DNA of 64,000 nt, taken from Leadbetterella sp964423865 (GTDB lineage Bacteria; Bacteroidota; Bacteroidia; Cytophagales; Spirosomataceae). Of this stretch, positions 60,496 through 64,000 are shown one piece after another. The stretch spans positions 1 through 64,000 of the forward strand of contig CAYRGN010000015.1 of assembly GCA_964423865.1 (NCBI GenBank), in the 5' to 3' direction. The position numbers were made by a program, and so were the translations under genes. Within the stretch, counting starts at the first letter, position 1, and every line of letters starts with the position of its first letter. Below the pieces are notes generated by a model, which was given only the letters and a program-made list of their open reading frames with translations, made no database searches and was not told the origin of the DNA.

Positions 60496-61247
60496 TAGAA
60501 GTCAAAGAGATAACCCGGTCTTACGGAGAAAAAGTGATTCTTGACGCCGTCTCCCTGTCGGTTCCCCGCGGAAAAATCACGTCTCTGATCGGTAGTAACG
60601 GGGCGGGAAAAAGTACGCTCCTGTCTATCATCAGCCGCCTGCTGAAGCAAAACGAAGGGGTGGTGCTGCTGGATTCCAAAGATATCAGTGGGTACAAGTC
60701 GCGTATTCTGGCCCGGCATTTGTCTATTTTGAAGCAGGCCAATCACCTGGAAATGAAACTCACGGTAAGGGAACTGGTGAGTTTCGGGCGCTTTCCCTAC
60801 ACTCAGGGAAGACTTACCGCGGATGATCGCCGGCATGTGGAGGAGGCCATAGAGGTTCTGAACCTCCAGGATATAGCGGATCAGTATGTGGATGAACTGA
60901 GCGGAGGACAGAAGCAGCGGGCCTTTCTGGCCATGGTGGTGGCCCAGGATACCGACTATATCCTGCTGGATGAACCCCTGAATAATCTCGATATGAAGCA
61001 TGCGGTGCAGATCATGAAAACCCTGCGCTACCTCTGCGACAGCAAAGGAAAAACCATCGTGATGGTGATGCACGATATTAATTTCGCAGCGCGGTATTCC
61101 GACTACATCGTGGCCCTGAAAGACAGCAAGGTAGCCTTTTTTGACGAAGTAGATAAGGTGATTGAACCGGAAATACTGCAAAAAGTGTTTGATATGGAGT
61201 TCACTATTGTGGAAACTGAAGGTAGAAAAATCTGTAATTATTATTAA
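60492..61247 (+). CDS. Iron-siderophore ABC transporter ATP-binding protein
   Basis: A 251-residue ABC ATPase. Walker A is GSNGAGKST (34-42), the signature motif LSGGQKQRAF (from 136), Walker B YILLDEP with E161, and the switch His in MVMHDINFAARYSDY. It is the BtuD/FepC-like subunit of the transporter and overlaps the second permease gene by 4 bp. Confidence 0.95.
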   Translation: MIEVKEITRSYGEKVILDAVSLSVPRGKITSLIGSNGAGKSTLLSIISRLLKQNEGVVLLDSKDISGYKSRILARHLSILKQANHLEMKLTVRELVSFGRFPYTQGRLTADDRRHVEEAIEVLNLQDIADQYVDELSGGQKQRAFLAMVVAQDTDYILLDEPLNNLDMKHAVQIMKTLRYLCDSKGKTIVMVMHDINFAARYSDYIVALKDSKVAFFDEVDKVIEPEILQKVFDMEFTIVETEGRKICNYY

Positions 61248-61277
61248 AAGCGCATTGCGCGAAACCAAGTTAACGTT

Positions 61278-62204
61278 ATGAAGATTCTGAAAATTTCAAT
61301 ACTGATAATGGGGGTAGCACTTACCGCCTGTAATAAGGGAAATAACGATACTACCGGGGATGGAGAGAATACCCTTACCGTAATCCACGAACTGGATACC
61401 GTACAAGTAAAGGCCTCACCTACCCGGGTGGTGGCACTGGATTATGTGAGCCTGGAAAACCTGGATGTGCTGGGCATTAAAGTGCTGGGCGTGCCGAAAG
61501 AACATCTTCCGCAGCACCTGGCCCACTACGGGGAAGATCCGGAAGTGGCAGACCTGGGTTCGGTGAAAGAGGTGAATTTTGAGAAACTGGCGGCCCTGAA
61601 TCCCGATGTCATCTTTATGTCGGAAAGGCTGGAAAACGTGTATCCGGAACTGAAAAAAATCGCACCTACGGTATTTGTGAAAATTGACCAGGATGATTTT
61701 CTGAACGCTTTCCGGGACAAAACCCGGTATTTTGGTGTTATCTTCCAAAAGGAAAACGAAATTGAGGCCGAGCTGAGCCGGATTGACGATAAGATCAAAG
61801 CCGCGCGAGAGAAGATTGAAGCCGCAGACGGGCAAGGACTGGTGGTGATGTATAACGGAGGAAAATTCAGCGCGTACGGGAAAAAGTCGCGTTTCGGTTT
61901 TATTCATGAAGCGCTTGGTGTGAAAGAAGCGGCGGGACACCTGGAAGCCGCACGCCATGGACAACCCGTTTCCAGCGAGTTCATTCAGCAAATCAATCCT
62001 GAATATCTTTTTGTGGTAGACCGGGGGGCGGTAGTCAACAAGAAAGCCGCGGATAAGTCGGAGATAGAGAATGTGCTGGTACGTCAGACCCGGGCCTACC
62101 AAAACGGCAAGATTATTTACCTTAACCCGGAAATCTGGTACCTTTCAGGCGGGGGCATCCTTTCTCTTGACCGTATGATTGATGAAGTGAGCAACGTGTT
62201 TTAA
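61278..62204 (+). CDS. Siderophore-binding lipoprotein
   Basis: A 308-residue class III periplasmic binding lipoprotein (lipobox ALTAC, C18) with the YclQ/CeuE-type start HELDTVQVKASPTRVVALDYVSLENLDVLGIKVLGVP, and the second-lobe region VVMYNGGKFSAYGKKSRFGFIHEALG. In this class the YGxxSRFGFIxxxLG loop helps bind catechol-iron complexes. It delivers ferric siderophore to the permeases encoded upstream; the specific ligand is not determined by the sequence. Confidence 0.92.
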   Translation: MKILKISILIMGVALTACNKGNNDTTGDGENTLTVIHELDTVQVKASPTRVVALDYVSLENLDVLGIKVLGVPKEHLPQHLAHYGEDPEVADLGSVKEVNFEKLAALNPDVIFMSERLENVYPELKKIAPTVFVKIDQDDFLNAFRDKTRYFGVIFQKENEIEAELSRIDDKIKAAREKIEAADGQGLVVMYNGGKFSAYGKKSRFGFIHEALGVKEAAGHLEAARHGQPVSSEFIQQINPEYLFVVDRGAVVNKKAADKSEIENVLVRQTRAYQNGKIIYLNPEIWYLSGGGILSLDRMIDEVSNVF

Positions 62205-62325
62205 TCTATCCCATATTCCACACCCTAAATTATTTTTTGAATAGCCGGTAGTCGTAATTTTCGGCTTTTAGGAATCGTATCGATGAATAAAAGCGGCATG
62301 GCGAAGGCTGAAAGTGAACAAACCT

Positions 62326-63129
62326 ATGAAACCTAAGATCATTCGGCATATTTTACGGCTGAAAAGAAAAGAACACCTTACCCCCCACCTGATACGGGTG
62401 ACCCTGGAGGGTGATGCGGTACCTGAATATAAAGCGTGTACGGTAGGAAATAACAATAAGATCTTTATCCCTCCGGCGGGGGTAAGCCAGGTACATTTTC
62501 CGGAATACAATGAAGAACTGGAAATCTGGCTGCATCCCGAGCCGCATCTGGTGCCTGCGGTGCGCACCTATACGCACAGGGGCATTGACCTGGAGAAAAA
62601 GGAGATGGTGATTGATTTCGTGCATCATGGAGAAAACGGGCCGGCCTCGCGCTGGGCGATTAACGCCCGCCCGGGAGATGAACTGGGAGTAGCCATGAAA
62701 GGCGTAAAAAAAGACTTGTATCCCCGGGTAGGTTATTACCTGTTGGCCGGTGATGCCACGGCCATTCCGGTATTAAGCTGCATTCTGGAGTCGCTTCCGG
62801 CCACGGCTTCCGGGGTTTGTGTAATTGAAGTACACGGGAAGGAAGACGAGCTGCCCCTACGTACTGCGGCCGATATCCGCCTGGTCTGGCTGCATAACCC
62901 CCAGCCGGAAAAAGGCAGTGAGCTTTCCGCTACGGTCAAAGGCCTGGATCTTCCGGAATGCGACCGTTTCGCCTACATCGCCGCAGAATACGATACGGTA
63001 AAGTCTTTGCGCGAACATCTGAAACAAAACGGCTGGGCCAAAGAAGAGTTCTACGCCTTTTCCTACTGGAAATCCGGTGTGGCTGAAGACCGCTCCGCCG
63101 AAGACCGCCGGGCAGAGCGCGACCGATAA
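62326..63129 (+). CDS. Siderophore-interacting protein (NAD(P)H-dependent ferric-siderophore reductase)
   Basis: A 267-residue ViuB/SIP-family flavoprotein. The FAD-binding motif is RTYTHRGID with IDFVHHGENGPASRWA, and the NAD(P)H domain has LLAGDATAIPVLSCILESLP. The C-terminal FYAFSYWKSG is typical. It reduces imported ferric siderophore so iron can be released in the cytoplasm. A GTG at 62314 is an alternative start 4 codons earlier. It is the last gene of the uptake cluster, 121 bp after the binding protein. Confidence 0.92.
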   Translation: MKPKIIRHILRLKRKEHLTPHLIRVTLEGDAVPEYKACTVGNNNKIFIPPAGVSQVHFPEYNEELEIWLHPEPHLVPAVRTYTHRGIDLEKKEMVIDFVHHGENGPASRWAINARPGDELGVAMKGVKKDLYPRVGYYLLAGDATAIPVLSCILESLPATASGVCVIEVHGKEDELPLRTAADIRLVWLHNPQPEKGSELSATVKGLDLPECDRFAYIAAEYDTVKSLREHLKQNGWAKEEFYAFSYWKSGVAEDRSAEDRRAERDR

Positions 63130-63248
63130 GATCTGCGCCAGAAGTGCTTCACCTGCTTACACTATAATCTGTTTTACGGGGCAGTCCATTTGCGCATTCG
63201 CAAGAAAATGTAGAAATTTACGTTTTTTTAAGGCTTAAATGATTCATC

Positions 63249-64000
63249 ATGCGCTTACTGGCTTTGCTCGTATTGTTTTCGGTAGGGGCGGCGGGACAAC
63301 CCCGGCCCGGTGGGGAGTCTGGTGAAAACATCTTTACCCAGGGCATGATGCTTTTTGTGCTGGAAGATTACGCAGGAGCCCTGAAACAATTTGAGACCCT
63401 GGTCAAAATAGACGAAAAGTCGGGAGCGGGGTTTTACATGAAGTCGAGGGCGGAAAGCGCTTTGGATCAGTACGCACAAGCGGAACTCAGCGCCGAAACG
63501 GCTGTTCAGTTGGATCGTAGCAGCCTGTATTACCTACAGCATTACGCCACCGTGCTGGAAAAAAATCATAAGGGAAAAGCGGCCCGGGATGCCTGGAGTG
63601 AGCTGATCAGGATGAAGCCCGAAGACGCGAACGCCTACTATCACCTGCTGGAATTACAGGCGGGCGAGGGCGACTCAGACGGCGCCTTAAAGACCCTGGA
63701 GCTGGCAGAAAAGCAATTCGGTCCTTCGGAAAAAATCACCCGGGCCCGTCAGCAGATCCTCCTGAGAGAAAATAAAGTAGAAGCCGCCCTGAAGGAAGGG
63801 AGTAAAATCACAAATCCGGAATTTGTACTGAACCAGGCCGTTATCCTGGTGCAAAACGGGCAGCGGAAAGAGGCGATCAAACTGCTTCGGGAGGCGGTGA
63901 CGGCGCATCCGGATCTGGGAGACGCCTACGGGCTGCTCAGTGAGTTGTATGCCACGGAAAGAGACGGGCAGACTTCTCGTCAGCTGGTGGAACAGGTAAT
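63249..64000 (+). CDS. TPR-repeat protein (partial, runs off the window)
   Basis: The first 250 codons of an exported protein. A signal peptide (MRLLALLVLFSVGAAGQ) is followed by tandem tetratricopeptide-like helices, with repeats of the type DYAGALKQFETLVKIDEKSG, QAELSAETAVQLDRSS and AIKLLREAVTAHPDLG. The frame is open to the last base of the window. TPR proteins of this kind are scaffolds in the Bacteroidota envelope; the C-terminal part needed to name it is missing. Confidence 0.85.
   Translation, partial: MRLLALLVLFSVGAAGQPRPGGESGENIFTQGMMLFVLEDYAGALKQFETLVKIDEKSGAGFYMKSRAESALDQYAQAELSAETAVQLDRSSLYYLQHYATVLEKNHKGKAARDAWSELIRMKPEDANAYYHLLELQAGEGDSDGALKTLELAEKQFGPSEKITRARQQILLRENKVEAALKEGSKITNPEFVLNQAVILVQNGQRKEAIKLLREAVTAHPDLGDAYGLLSELYATERDGQTSRQLVEQV

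Noticed and set aside
62243..62269. Possible terminator AGCCG...CGGCTTTT after the siderophore-binding lipoprotein
   Set aside because: The stem is only five base pairs with a 14-base loop; too weak to report as a feature.

Overview
The window is a chromosomal segment of a Bacteroidota bacterium, most likely a flavobacterium- or cytophaga-like environmental degrader. The evidence is a SusC/SusD polysaccharide utilisation locus with a hybrid two-component sensor, a type IX secretion (T9SS) type B cargo protein with a PorP/SprF partner, TAnnTTTG-type -7 promoter elements with a TTTG/TTG -33 box, and weak Shine-Dalgarno use. No rRNA, tRNA, CRISPR array or intact insertion sequence was seen. There are two runs of N (25602-25701 and 37661-37670), so this is draft sequence.

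Layout. 1-1800 is an A+T-rich accessory patch: an integron attC-like structure, a small membrane protein, a RibD/DHFR-fold reductase and a decayed Fic gene. 1795-23220 is a xylose and xyloglucan module: xylR, divergent xylB-xylA-symporter, a 1350-residue hybrid sensor, then a GH31 alpha-xylosidase, SusC, SusD, a surface glycan-binding lipoprotein and a BACON-GH5 endoglucanase. The inferred logic is that GH5 cuts the backbone at the surface, SusCD imports oligosaccharides, GH31 removes xylose in the periplasm, and the symporter plus XylA/XylB feed xylose to the pentose phosphate pathway. 23224-25378 (minus) holds two thioredoxin-fold proteins and ornithine aminotransferase. 25379-25960 is a block of interspersed repeats. 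25961-29867 is a divergent T9SS pair. 29932-34261 holds a DsbD-like reductase and a FUSC membrane protein. 34376-36894 (minus) is a LiaF-like protein with a LytS/LytR-type two-component system. purB (minus) and glpF follow, then a second accessory patch (Rpn-family nuclease and a broken BRO gene).

40916-52399 carries acetoacetyl-CoA synthetase, a GH92 mannosidase, an OlsA/OlsB-like aminolipid acyltransferase pair, a GH108-like muramidase and an acyl-CoA catabolism cluster (methylcrotonyl-CoA carboxylase beta; divergent acyl-CoA dehydrogenase, HMG-CoA lyase and enoyl-CoA hydratase). 52586-58391 is a complete mrpABCDEFG Na+/H+ antiporter operon. 58504-63129 is a siderophore uptake system (two permeases, ATPase, binding lipoprotein, flavin reductase). 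A TPR protein runs off the right edge.

The least explained signals are non-coding: a dispersed repeat whose central hairpin shows a compensatory base-pair change between copies, three arrays of exact 7-bp units placed in short gaps before co-directional genes, a perfect 29-bp inverted repeat, a 22-bp tandem repeat upstream of the PorP gene, and a 16-bp copy of the XylR operator inside purB.
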